A DNA stretch of 61,390 nucleotides, from positions 1 through 61,390 of the IMG/VR virus record IMGVR_UViG_3300020213_000035. One strand, written 5' to 3'. This DNA is from a virus. Each line of letters starts with the position of its first letter. The first letter of the stretch is position 1. Below the pieces are notes generated by a model. The model ran no database searches. It had not been told where the DNA came from and saw only the letters and a program-made list of their open reading frames with translations. A program made the position numbers and the translations under genes. Shown here in pieces: positions 41,831 to 51,800 of this stretch.

Positions 41831-42291
41831 TATGCCTCGTCAAGCCCACTACAATAAATTTGATATACCGTTACATCGAAGAGTCCAATGGGAGGAGCTA
41901 CGAAGTTAATTTGGTAGGTAGAACCATCAAGTATAACCTCGTCAGCACGTTTACCATCTGAGGCGAAAAGCGAGGGATACTCAGTATCAAGAAGAGTCAC
42001 AACCAGATTAGGAGCCTCGAACTGACCCACTGGGTTGTTCTCTACGCCAGAACGAACAAACTGGAACTCAACGGCTGCCTTCAGAGCGACATCTGTATGT
42101 GCAACATCTGTAACGGGAGAATCCGACCAGTCGAAAGGATTTCTGCCAGCATCTTCCTGCGTATAGGTACGTCGTTTTTTCCAACGTAACGTGATGCGTT
42201 CGGAAGTCGCGTCAGGCAAACCCATGGTCATCGCAAAATGAATGGCATCACGGAATTGAGTAGCGTTAAACCTCGAATCGGTCCCAGCCAT
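41830..42291 (-). CDS. head closure / connector protein
   Basis: 153 residues, beta rich, one of three adjacent small connector candidates between the capsid and tail genes. The C-terminal half (LVVTLLDTEYPSLF, YQINFVAPPIGLFDVTVYQI) has the strand pattern of stopper proteins. Placed by order. Confidence 0.58.
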   Translation of the reverse strand: MAGTDSRFNATQFRDAIHFAMTMGLPDATSERITLRWKKRRTYTQEDAGRNPFDWSDSPVTDVAHTDVALKAAVEFQFVRSGVENNPVGQFEAPNLVVTLLDTEYPSLFASDGKRADEVILDGSTYQINFVAPPIGLFDVTVYQIYCSGLDEA

Positions 42292-42301
42292 AACTCAATC
42301 C

Positions 42302-42829
42302 TCAGAAATATCTGTTGCCAACACGACGGCTGTTATCAGCACTCCACCAGGCAGTATTACCAGCACCAATGCTGTAATTCCTCTCGGCCAGGGAGTCTAT
42401 GTAAGCATCAGTAATCGTCCCAAGACTGCCCAGCACTGTGTAAATAAGATTAATCTTAGCTTGCAATTCTTTCAGCACTTCATTAAGAAGATTGGCGGAG
42501 GTCTGCGTCTCGAACTCAACAGGGCCAGCTTGAGCCCGGAATAGGGTGTTCTTATTAATCATAGCCATACGAACTACACGAATTCCAGCAAACAACACAA
42601 TAAGTTGCTGCTCGGATCGGGTAAACTCTAAACCACCAGAGGTAATAGGCTGCACAAGCCCGTCCGATTCCGTGAATGTGCCGAAGAAACCAAACAGCTT
42701 TGCTTCCCAGAAGGAATCACTAAGCTGACCGAGCCACTCGTCCTCAACGGCAGTTGGGAACAAGTTAGTACCCGGTGGGCTCACTTCGCGCTTCAGCGGA
42801 TCGATGAGATCAGCAAGATCGATCGCCAT
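42302..42829 (-). CDS. head-tail adaptor
   Basis: 175 residues, largely helical, with the N-terminal segment (DLADLIDPLKREVSPPG) and helices typical of portal-docking adaptor proteins. It comes two genes after the capsid in transcription order. Placed by order and fold impression. Confidence 0.6.
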   Translation of the reverse strand: MAIDLADLIDPLKREVSPPGTNLFPTAVEDEWLGQLSDSFWEAKLFGFFGTFTESDGLVQPITSGGLEFTRSEQQLIVLFAGIRVVRMAMINKNTLFRAQAGPVEFETQTSANLLNEVLKELQAKINLIYTVLGSLGTITDAYIDSLAERNYSIGAGNTAWWSADNSRRVGNRYF

Positions 42830-42841
42830 AAATAAGCTCCT

Positions 42842-43381
42842 TTATCGAGGCGAAATAGCATTCTTCGTGCCCGATGCCACTGGGCGGGCGTCGACTACTT
42901 CGATCTCTTGATGAAGGGACGGAGCAACCTGCTTCAAGCGAGCCTCAATAACCTCTAACTGCCGTACAGTTGCGTTGTCATCAGCCTTAGCAAGCTCCAG
43001 CATGCGCTGAAGTGCGGTCGGATTCCTAATGGACTCAACTCGCTCCTGGAAAGCCTTAATCGCACGACGATTCTCGATCAAGTCCTTCATCTCATCCTCA
43101 GTAACAAGATTAGGATTAGACTTAATCGCTTCTACGTCTTCAGCAGATTCAATCAGCTTCACTGGAACCAGCACTCCATTCTGAAAGAAATCAAGAAACT
43201 CATCAGCAGCCATCTCCTGATTCAATCGGCGTTCTGCGGGCGTAATATGAAAAGTGCGCTCTCCAGAGATCATCTCATCAACGAGTTCACCCGTGCGGCC
43301 CATACGCTTAATTACAACCTTACCGGGAACCGTATTCTTCCAGGTCTCGAAACCGGTTGGATCATCAACAATTCGTGCCAT
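42842..43381 (-). CDS. hypothetical head-region protein
   Basis: 179 residues, acidic and helical, with a basic N-terminus and a disordered C-terminus. It is the first gene after the capsid, separated by a 108-bp gap that contains the terminator-like hairpin. Function unknown, possibly a structural or scaffold-like protein. Confidence 0.58.
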   Translation of the reverse strand: MARIVDDPTGFETWKNTVPGKVVIKRMGRTGELVDEMISGERTFHITPAERRLNQEMAADEFLDFFQNGVLVPVKLIESAEDVEAIKSNPNLVTEDEMKDLIENRRAIKAFQERVESIRNPTALQRMLELAKADDNATVRQLEVIEARLKQVAPSLHQEIEVVDARPVASGTKNAISPR

Positions 43382-43436
43382 GTATTTCTCCTAATCTCCT
43401 ATGTGACCTGAGCCACCCAATTCTTGCATTATAACA

Positions 43437-43462
43437 GGTAAAGGGGGGCCAAACAGCCCCCC
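43437..43462 (-). terminator. terminator-like hairpin after the capsid gene
   Basis: On the minus strand a 7-bp stem GGGGGGC/GCCCCCC (43443-43449 with 43456-43462) has a 6-base loop and is followed by TTTACC. It could be a partial terminator that keeps capsid output high relative to downstream genes. Confidence 0.55.
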
Positions 43463-43489
43463 CCACCCATAAACTCACCAGGATAATCC

Positions 43490-44461
43490 TTACGCGAAGG
43501 AACCATCCTGTGCAAGGTTCGCACTGATGCTGGTGTCCACGATGCGACGGGCACGCTGTGGGCGGTGAACCACACCACCGAAATCGCGCCGTGCAAGGTA
43601 ATGCCAGTACCAAGCGTCGTCCTCAGTGAACTCCTTCGACATAAGACCACCGAAGAAGGCGAACTTAGAAGCGTCCGCACTGATGACGTAAAGCTCGTTA
43701 GCCGGGAAGAACGGAAGGTCTTCACTGTCCAAGTAGTTGGTCAGTGTGACAATCTTTGCTCCACGGTACGTACCGAGAACACCCAAGTTGAGGAGAGTTT
43801 CATTGCTCTCCGGCAGGAACGCAGGATACTGCGACTGCGCTACCAAGGTGTCCATGATCTGGTCGGTCATTGTTGCACGACCGATGATCGTCACATTGCG
43901 GGAACGAGATGCGTCTCGAACCTCACGAAGTGCGGTATTAAGGGTAGTGAGGCTGAGCCCCGCTCCCTGGGAGTAGAAAGCAGAAGTAGAAGGAATAGCT
44001 GCCTGGAACGCCCGGAGGAACCGGAGGTTAACTTCAGCGTCAAGACGCTGAATTCCAAGATTAACCAAAGTCGCCTGAGTTTCAGCGAAGTTGGTCATCA
44101 ACTTGTCTTCGAACTCTGTTACGTGGAACCCGATGGTGTCACGAGTGATCTCGAACACGTCCTGCGTGATCGAGCTTGCCTCGATGTAACCACCGCGAGC
44201 TACCCAAAAGGCCCGGAGGCCACGAGTCTCACGAACGAATGACCGTCCATCGAAAGGAAGGTTCTCAACCTCAGAGAATAGCGAAAGAAGGTTCTCGTGA
44301 TCGAAACCACGATAAATGGTAGCGGTTAGATCCGCTGCCATCTCACGCCGCCATGTTGGGTTATCCCAGTTGTCACGAGCAATGGTGTTAGCCTGCTCGA
44401 TCTTCTCTCGGAGAGCCTTACGCTCGTCGTCGGAGCGACCGTACTTGTCTACCATAGGCAT
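43490..44461 (-). CDS. major capsid protein
   Basis: 323 residues from ATG 44461, which has a GGGGGGA site eight bases upstream (an upstream frame to 44512 lacks one). The fold has HK97-like helical and beta segments (the long N-arm, a spine helix near FEDKLMTNFAETQATLVNLGIQ, and an A domain). It precedes connector genes and follows the decoration and scaffold genes in transcription order. High expression is expected. HK97-fold assignment is inferred from order and pattern. Confidence 0.87.
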   Translation of the reverse strand: MPMVDKYGRSDDERKALREKIEQANTIARDNWDNPTWRREMAADLTATIYRGFDHENLLSLFSEVENLPFDGRSFVRETRGLRAFWVARGGYIEASSITQDVFEITRDTIGFHVTEFEDKLMTNFAETQATLVNLGIQRLDAEVNLRFLRAFQAAIPSTSAFYSQGAGLSLTTLNTALREVRDASRSRNVTIIGRATMTDQIMDTLVAQSQYPAFLPESNETLLNLGVLGTYRGAKIVTLTNYLDSEDLPFFPANELYVISADASKFAFFGGLMSKEFTEDDAWYWHYLARRDFGGVVHRPQRARRIVDTSISANLAQDGSFA

Positions 44462-44474
44462 ATTCAGTCCCCCC

Positions 44475-45050
44475 TTAGAAGAGAAGCTGGGCTTCAACCT
44501 CAGCCCTAGCATTGTCGATACCGGTTACAACTAGCCATGCAGTAGCGCCAGCCCCAACCTCGGCCCAATATCCAGCAGAATCATTACCGACACCAGGAGT
44601 AAGGAAATCCCCTACTGCAATAGTCGGTGTAGCGATTCCGATACCTGCCACCATGGTCCGAGCAGCGTATGCACGCTGACGTAGGAATGTGCGGGCAGAT
44701 GTGTTCTTAAATACGACCTTCACGTCCTTACCAGACACAAGCTGAACTGCTGCACCGAGAGGTGCAGTGTCCTTGTCTGAATAAGTAACAATGAACGGGT
44801 CGTCACCAGCAAACGCTGCTGGAGCGTACTCATAGACTAGGATTCCGTGCTTACCTGAAACTGGAGTAGTTGCACTAGTAGTCAGGTTAATCGGAGCTAG
44901 CTGTAGATCAGTGCTTACAGCACCGGTCGTAGCGCCAATCGGAGCACCGATCGGAATACGGGCACCAGTAAGGGGAGCAAAGAAACGTCCCTTACGTGAT
45001 GCGCCATACGGTGGTACTCGGAAATCGAAATTACGTCCGTAGGATGCCAT
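44475..45050 (-). CDS. capsid decoration protein
   Basis: 191 residues, Gly/Ala/Thr rich, beta. Segments such as GILVYEYAPAAFAGDDPF, YAARTMVAGIG and GYWAEV resemble a recurrent actinophage decoration or head protein that lies beside the capsid gene. It is 13 bases from the capsid gene. Confidence 0.7.
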   Translation of the reverse strand: MASYGRNFDFRVPPYGASRKGRFFAPLTGARIPIGAPIGATTGAVSTDLQLAPINLTTSATTPVSGKHGILVYEYAPAAFAGDDPFIVTYSDKDTAPLGAAVQLVSGKDVKVVFKNTSARTFLRQRAYAARTMVAGIGIATPTIAVGDFLTPGVGNDSAGYWAEVGAGATAWLVVTGIDNARAEVEAQLLF

Positions 45051-45061
45051 GTCTTACCCCC

Positions 45062-45763
45062 TTATACTGCTCGGGTATCGATGCCCTCGTTGCGGAGATC
45101 AATGATCTCACGAACAACGGAAAGCTTGGACTTGTTCTCTTCACGACTGGCGTTCATTGTCGTGCTTGCAGGCAGGCCACCCTCGGACGGCTTAACAGCA
45201 ACTGCCTTGTAGTCCTCCAGGAGAGCAACAAAAGCGTCCTCTTCCATAGAAGCCCACCGGTCAGTATTTGCCTTGACGTATTCCTCTGGGAAGGAAGCAA
45301 CTTCTGCGACCTTTGCAGTCCGCTCTTCGCGAAGCTTGGCGGTCTCAGCCTCCTTTTCAGCCTTTTCCTTCTCTGAATCCAGGAAGGCCACTAGCTCGTC
45401 ACGCTCTACCGATGCTGCTTCAGCCTTGAGAGTGGCTTCATCGAGAGACTTCTGAATCTCCTCGACCTTCGCCTCTAGCTCTTCGCGGATAGCAGCAATC
45501 TTTGCCTCGGTCTCAGCCTCAGTAGAAGCTTCCTTATGGGAAGCAATTTCATCCTGAAGTGGCTTTACGGCCTCAGCAACAGCAGCGGTAACGAGAGACT
45601 TGACCTCATCTTCTGTAAAGGTCTTGTCGCTCACTCCATTACCTCCATTGTTGGTTAGGTCAGACGCAACCTCACGACAGAACGGACATTCGTCAGCCGC
45701 GTGCTCAGCACCCGATGGACGTTCATCCAATAGCCGGTCGTGAAGATCCTTAAGCGTCATCAT
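45062..45763 (-). CDS. capsid scaffolding protein
   Basis: 233 residues. Most of it is an uninterrupted acidic, Ala/Glu/Lys-rich coiled coil (about 60-190), the hallmark of phage scaffolds, with a short basic C-terminus for capsid binding. The N-terminal ECPFC motif is unusual. It sits between the protease and decoration genes, as expected. Confidence 0.82.
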   Translation of the reverse strand: MMTLKDLHDRLLDERPSGAEHAADECPFCREVASDLTNNGGNGVSDKTFTEDEVKSLVTAAVAEAVKPLQDEIASHKEASTEAETEAKIAAIREELEAKVEEIQKSLDEATLKAEAASVERDELVAFLDSEKEKAEKEAETAKLREERTAKVAEVASFPEEYVKANTDRWASMEEDAFVALLEDYKAVAVKPSEGGLPASTTMNASREENKSKLSVVREIIDLRNEGIDTRAV

Positions 45764-45787
45764 TTATGTATTCGGAATCTCGCCTGA

Positions 45788-46606
45788 TTAATTGAACTTT
45801 TCCCCGGTACTACCAGGATCTGAATTCGAGTCTGACCCAGCAACGACTAAAAGTTCAGCCATCATGCCTTCCCAATCATCGGCATCTAGGTGAGGGAACG
45901 CGCTCTTAATACCCTCATAAGCCAATTCAGCCTCATGCATACGTTCCTTCATGAGACCGGCGATCTGACGGGCATCAGCCCTTGACCAACCTGGCTTTTC
46001 CGGGGGGAGAATAAGAGCACCGGCAGTAAAGTGAGGCTTGTGCAATACCAGCGCTTCTACTTCGCGATTGTTAATCTCATCTGGATAGTTCTCACTAGTA
46101 CGCCCCTCATATGGGTATAGCTTCTCGTCGTCAGATCCACCTATTGTGGAAATCGACTCTGGAATTGCTTCCATTGAGTAGAACAAACCACCCTCCGCAT
46201 TGGCAAGCTGAACTTCCCTATACTCCTCAGGAAAATAGAATTTCCAAAAGACCCCAAGGTTCTCAATATAAGGATTCAGTGGCTCCTCGTCAGCTTCCTC
46301 GGTGGTCGGATAGACCATCTCAGTTGCCACAAAGGAACCGACAACCCGACGAGTATTATGATTAATGTTCATCGGAGCATTTGTGATGCTCGGGCGAGCC
46401 ATCTGAAGTTCATCTAGAGGAAAATACTGCTTGTTCTTGTTCGCCCGGTCAGCTTCTACAAATTTGCCCAGAACCCAAGCATAAGCAGGATTAGAAACAA
46501 CATGCTTGGCTGCCCACTCATTGGCTACTTCTCGATCGTTTTCGATCAGAGTGGCCCGAGCACCCAAGAAGAATCGGTCTTGCCCCTCAACGACGACAAC
46601 ACTCAT
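45788..46606 (-). CDS. prohead maturation protease-like protein
   Basis: 272 residues in the protease position between portal and scaffold. Sequence features include a His-containing segment (PMNINHNTRRVVGSF) and a Ser-containing segment (GGLFYSMEAIPES) with the order seen in phage prohead proteases (T4 gp21 / assemblin type). The C-terminal region is acidic. It abuts the portal gene directly. The protease call is by position and pattern. Confidence 0.7.
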   Translation of the reverse strand: MSVVVVEGQDRFFLGARATLIENDREVANEWAAKHVVSNPAYAWVLGKFVEADRANKNKQYFPLDELQMARPSITNAPMNINHNTRRVVGSFVATEMVYPTTEEADEEPLNPYIENLGVFWKFYFPEEYREVQLANAEGGLFYSMEAIPESISTIGGSDDEKLYPYEGRTSENYPDEINNREVEALVLHKPHFTAGALILPPEKPGWSRADARQIAGLMKERMHEAELAYEGIKSAFPHLDADDWEGMMAELLVVAGSDSNSDPGSTGEKFN

Positions 46607-48424
46607 TTAGCTACCCTTCGGCTTTTTACGTGGATCTGGAGCCTGCCCCTGGCCTGTTCCTGGAGCAGCCCCGCCACCGTTGTTTCGTCCACCACGAGCC
46701 CGGCCAATTGCTTTAGGATCCTGCTTGGGCTGTGGTTGGTTCGCACCCCCGCCACCAGTCTGGTTATCGGCAGGTGGCGGCACGGACTTAGCGGTCTTCA
46801 CTTGAAGCTTCTGCGCCTGATCGGCCTTCTTCATATCAATTTCAGCCTGATGCTCAGTAGCCTTCTTATTAAGCTCAGCCTGAACCTTCGCAATTTCGAC
46901 AGGATCGTTGAGGGCACTAATGGTGTCGAAGATGTCATCGAAGTTCTCGGCTTCACGTTCACGCTTCCGGGCCTCATCAGCTTCAGAGAGATCGACCTGG
47001 GCAAGCAAAGTATCTCGACTAATTTCCTTGCGGTCCCTTAGACCCTGGAAGAATGCTGCCAACCCCGCATCGAAATCGAGAGCAATCTGCTTCGGATGGA
47101 ACTCAACGCTTGGAACATCCGTAAACTCTTCGTTCAAAGTGTAAGTGGGCTTAAAGATATTCTTCTCAATAGAACGCATAAGCATATGGCGACGAGACTC
47201 TAGACCTCGTGCCACAACGCGAGCCAACTTAATTGAGTCATCACCTTTAGCACCAGCAGAGAAGTTACCCGTCATGAACATCTGGAATAGACGAGCAGTG
47301 ATACGAGCGTCAAGACCGTTATAACGATCTGGTCGCAAGGTATTGTCCATCTGGGGTGTGATGATCTCGATGTTGAGTCGATCGTCTCCCACAATTACCG
47401 GAAGACGCGCAAGCGTCCTCATCGAAGCCTGAAGATTATCAATCTCCGTTTGGTTAGCAGGGCGTTCCTTAGTACCTTTCTTGACCAGGACGATGAAGTT
47501 GGTAGCTCCAAGCAAATGGGCACGATCCATCTCACGAAGCTGATGCTTAAGATCCAGAAGTTCAAACACTGACTTCATACGAACTTCGGCATACCGCTTG
47601 TATTGTGGCCGAGTCTCAGTATGCCGCCACACGGTCGCAGGATTCAATAGATACAGGTAATTCGGATCGATTCCCTGATCTGCGAGTTGACGCCGTTCGT
47701 TCGCAGGAGCATCATAAACCTTGGTAAAGAGATTCTTGATAACCTCGTCTCCACCACCAACAACATTGCCTGGAAGATTAGGCTCAATATTTAAACTCTC
47801 ATCTCGCGTGGCAATATAGGCCAACTGCTCTTGGTTAAAGAGAAGGTTCCCAACCGGAACAACTTTTAATGGATCCAGCATCGAAATGCCAAGAGGTACT
47901 CGAAGATTCAGGAACTGCTTCTTCCTCTTTACCCCATTTTTCGAACGTCCCCGAACCTGATAAGTTTTCGTACCCCACCAAGTAAAGGCATAGAACTGCG
48001 AAACGGAAAACAGTTCTCTCCACATCTCGCGCATTCGTGAATCAAGATCTAGGTCTGCTGCAATCTGATTCCAAATATCTTCTTCGTCTTCTTCGAAAGA
48101 CTGAACGCTCATCTTGTTAAAGGCAAGAGCTTCAGTAGATTCGAGAACACCAGAACACACATCGTCATTTTCAAGTGCGTCTTGTGCTACTCGCATCTGA
48201 TCATAAATCGAAGAGGGAGTAACATAACGATCACGCTCAAAGAGACCGCCACTAGTTGGACGACGCTGAGTAGAAGCCCCCCAACGAATCATGGAAGCTA
48301 CTTCAGGATGTTGCTGGACAAGTGACTCCCTAATAGCATCATCCGAAATTTCGGTATTATTCAGTACGATCGTTCCTAGTTCAGGATCTCCCGCTATCAC
48401 AACATTCGCTTCAGCTTCTGACAT
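46607..48424 (-). CDS. portal protein
   Basis: 605 residues. A long helical and beta portal core with crown and stem-like segments (about residues 60-500) and a Pro/Gly/Gln-rich disordered C-terminus (QTGGGGANQPQPKQDPK...). It lies between terminase and protease genes, the standard order, and overlaps the upstream gene by one base. It should form the dodecameric DNA entry ring. Confidence 0.87.
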   Translation of the reverse strand: MSEAEANVVIAGDPELGTIVLNNTEISDDAIRESLVQQHPEVASMIRWGASTQRRPTSGGLFERDRYVTPSSIYDQMRVAQDALENDDVCSGVLESTEALAFNKMSVQSFEEDEEDIWNQIAADLDLDSRMREMWRELFSVSQFYAFTWWGTKTYQVRGRSKNGVKRKKQFLNLRVPLGISMLDPLKVVPVGNLLFNQEQLAYIATRDESLNIEPNLPGNVVGGGDEVIKNLFTKVYDAPANERRQLADQGIDPNYLYLLNPATVWRHTETRPQYKRYAEVRMKSVFELLDLKHQLREMDRAHLLGATNFIVLVKKGTKERPANQTEIDNLQASMRTLARLPVIVGDDRLNIEIITPQMDNTLRPDRYNGLDARITARLFQMFMTGNFSAGAKGDDSIKLARVVARGLESRRHMLMRSIEKNIFKPTYTLNEEFTDVPSVEFHPKQIALDFDAGLAAFFQGLRDRKEISRDTLLAQVDLSEADEARKREREAENFDDIFDTISALNDPVEIAKVQAELNKKATEHQAEIDMKKADQAQKLQVKTAKSVPPPADNQTGGGGANQPQPKQDPKAIGRARGGRNNGGGAAPGTGQGQAPDPRKKPKGS

Positions 48425-48786
48425 TAAATCTGGCCTCCACCGGTCAACTTGTACTCCATTTCTCTAACAGCCTGAATTCTCGACCAGACCTTAAACTGGA
48501 AATCGCACTGATCCAAAAATGGATCTATGTCTCTGGTTCTGAACGCTGTAGATCTACGAGACTCATCCCGATAAACAGTGGCCCTGATATCACTGACCCG
48601 TGCAGCCCAACCAGCAATTCTCTGGAAGACATCAGAAGGATCACGGGCACCAAGCTCACACATCTCCTTGCGATATCCGTCGATCTCCTTGCGATATCCG
48701 TCAAGTTCAGAGGAGAGAGAACTGTTCTTCGTAATTCGTATGGGTTCTCTACCAGGTGATTCCAGTTTAAACACTTCATCTTCCAC
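48424..48786 (-). CDS. small charged hypothetical protein with heptad duplication
   Basis: 120 residues between terminase and portal, overlapping the portal start by one base. An N-terminal helix contains a duplicated DGYRKEI/DGYRKEM heptad from a 21-bp repeat. The place suggests a packaging or portal-associated role, without motif evidence. Confidence 0.6.
   Translation of the reverse strand: MEDEVFKLESPGREPIRITKNSSLSSELDGYRKEIDGYRKEMCELGARDPSDVFQRIAGWAARVSDIRATVYRDESRRSTAFRTRDIDPFLDQCDFQFKVWSRIQAVREMEYKLTGGGQI
48661..48702 (-). repeat. 21-bp in-frame tandem duplication
   Basis: Two 21-bp units (48661-48681 and 48682-48702) differ only at their first base. They add one heptad, the same kind of event as in the genes at 396-662 and 8207-8482. 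Confidence 0.9.
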
Positions 48787-48810
48787 TTGATCGACCTTCC
48801 TAAGGGTTAG

Positions 48811-51800
48811 TTAAAGTCCGAAGCGTTCTAGGACCGGTTCAACCTTATTTTTCTCGCCCATCATCTCCTCAATCTGATACTGAGCCCATCCCAAGATAGC
48901 CATTCGAGAAGCATCTAACGCGTGGAACTTACCCTGACTGAACTCTTTCTTCCCATATTGATTCATAGCTGATCGAACAACCTTGTAGGTCTGTCCTTGA
49001 TATTCAGCAATAAGATCTTCGTCCCATGGTAACCAGAGACGCTTCTCATCCACCAGCAATCGAAGCTTATCTGTATTTCCCGTGTAATAGATGGAACCAT
49101 TCCGACGAGCCAAAAAAGTATTGTTACGAGACCGTGGGCACCAAACAATTCCAGAATAATTGTAGTCGAGGGTTCTCACTTCAACATTTCTCGAAATCTT
49201 ACAAGTCGAAATGGGGGTAACGTTATCTCGAACTAGCAGAGTAGTTACCCATCCTGTAAGATCGGATCGCTGCCAAGTATGAATAGATCTACCCGCTAAT
49301 ACACACGCCATTTCAAAAGATCGTAAACGATCCAGAGAAGACTGACCCAGCTTAGCTCCATCAACTTGACGCCATCCATCAGCATCAATTGAAGTTTCAA
49401 TAAACAAATTGAGTTGTTCTAAAGTAAGAGAAGCAATAAACTCAGGTCGAACAATCTTTTCATAGGCCGTTACATATTGGTTAAGAAATCGTGCCGCAAC
49501 AGCAGACAAATGCCATTCAACCATCCCATTTCTTGAGGATTGTCGCCAATCTTTTTTATCAAATACTTCCTCGATACATTCGCGTATTCTCTTAACATAA
49601 ACAGAATTGACATCTTCAGACTGAGCTAGCCCTGCACCACAGAAGGATTTACGCCCTCTTCTGAAGTGACCTTCCGTCCAGAACCAAGCGACTAGTTCGA
49701 CAAGCGAATCACTATAAATAGACTCAATAGGATTACTTCCCGGCTCTGCCCTCAAAGGAATAGACGATGCGGCTCGCAGCGTATCTGTTGTTCTCCACTC
49801 TCGAATTCGCTTCTTGGAATAAGGATCATAACGTTCCGTCCACCATCGGTGATTAAGTGTTGTCACGGCATCAAAACAACGAGTACGTATATGGCGAACT
49901 GGATGCGAACCCTCATATTGAAGAATCTTCTCAACAGGAACCCATTCGCCTTTCTGTGAATGCCAATCCAAAGTGTATATATCTTCGTTTTCTATTACTT
50001 CTTGATAATGTTTCCATCCTCGCCTAGTCAACAACTCAGTTTCTTCATCTACACAAGCATACTCAACTACATTACGCATGATACCAGCCTCTTTGGCCAG
50101 ATCATCATTACTAATACCCTCTTCGACTTCAATCGATTCATCGAACCCAACAAGACGCTTCTCGGAGAAACCATAACCCTTTACAACAGTTCCAGCCTGA
50201 CGGTTTTTATCTTGAAGCTCCTGGAAAAGAGGAAGTCCAATTCCGGTATTATGGGTAAGGATATGGTCGCGAGTGACATACAACTCGTCTTCTGCCGCCA
50301 CCCGAATACAAACAGACTGCTCATCTGGTTGCGGATCAATGGCTTCCAAGTGGCGAGTAATTGCACGCCTACGTGGAATAACGGCATCTCGCTTTCTGCT
50401 CAAACGAAACGGATTGACTCCCACAGGAAGACCCATCGTAACCTGATATCCGTGCCGCCCAGCCTTACCATTACAAGATGTAGTGAAATCCCGAAACCTA
50501 GTCACACCACCCAATGATTGCACCAACTCACCAATCTGACGAATCATCGTTTCTGATGACAACCTTATGGCAATAGTGCAACCATCATTTTGCACACTGC
50601 AATAGCCGTCCGTGTCCATCAGGCCGCGAAGTAATTCAAGACGTTCATCGGGTGTAGCTCGCAAATATACTTCAGGGATAAATTTATCCCACGAATGAGT
50701 ACCAGCCAAACCAAGATCACGTAGGACATCAAGGATTGGATTGCGATGGCAGAACTGTCCCTTAGAATTCCGTTCATGCCTCCATCCATCTGCTTTCACA
50801 ATATAGTTACAGCGATCTGTATGTTTCACCTCAAAACCCTCGGGAAGACGGCTTCGCATATTATCTAAGATTTCCTCGTCCACACTAGAAAACCTGATGC
50901 CGTTGAGGCGCAGATTACCGTCACCTAGCAAGCAACCTAACACGTAGGGATCGATTGGTAATTCAGGCCCCTGTTCGTATTCCACAGGACCCGACAATAA
51001 GGGAATCGTAATCTTCGAAGAACCATAACGACGGGCCAGTTCCATCATCTGCCCCGTCGTTACAGACATTGATTCAACACAACGACGCTTACGAAGCTTG
51101 ATAGTCCACAAATGCTCCGGCCCACACCGCGTCGAAGAACCATCAGAAAAAGTCACACGAACGACACGACGATCATCCTGCGGGAATACCCCTACGACCT
51201 TTGTAGCTGCACCGTCCGACCCAATAACGAGATCACCCTCGGACAGACTTCCAATTGGCACCCAACCCGAAGGAGTCAGAACGGGTTCACTCACCGGCTG
51301 CATCTTGTCAAGAGAAAACGCCCGTGGCTTATAGAAGTCAATGACCCATAGCATTGCTCTCACCTGATCAGGAGTAGCAATACGGGTCAGATTGATTCTC
51401 GTTACGAGTTTGAGGCGAGGTTTCCCCTCAATAGAAATCGCTTTACCCAGACGTTTAAGAGTCTTATATTCTTCACTTGATGGCTTCAGCAATTCTTCCG
51501 CAAAAATCAAAATCTCGGACGGATGGTTAGTCATACCTACATCCATCCCCACCCAAAAGGTATTGTACTTACTTAAGTGATAAGGCGGAAAGTCCAGAAG
51601 CTGGATAATATCTACATTCTGCTCAGCAAGTAGCGAATCATTAATTTTAAAGAATTGATATTCGTCTGCGTTATAATCTGACTCTTTATCGTCATCGACG
51701 CAGTTCATTAGCCGAGAGAGAACAAAAATCGGAGAAACACTATCGCCATGAAGTCCTAAGATATTCCTTCTATAATCAGGATCATCCTTACTCCCATATT

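Noticed and set aside
49960-50517. Plus-strand ORF of 185 aa inside the terminase
   Set aside because: Antisense to the coding frame of the inteins and extein; no ribosome site or domain.
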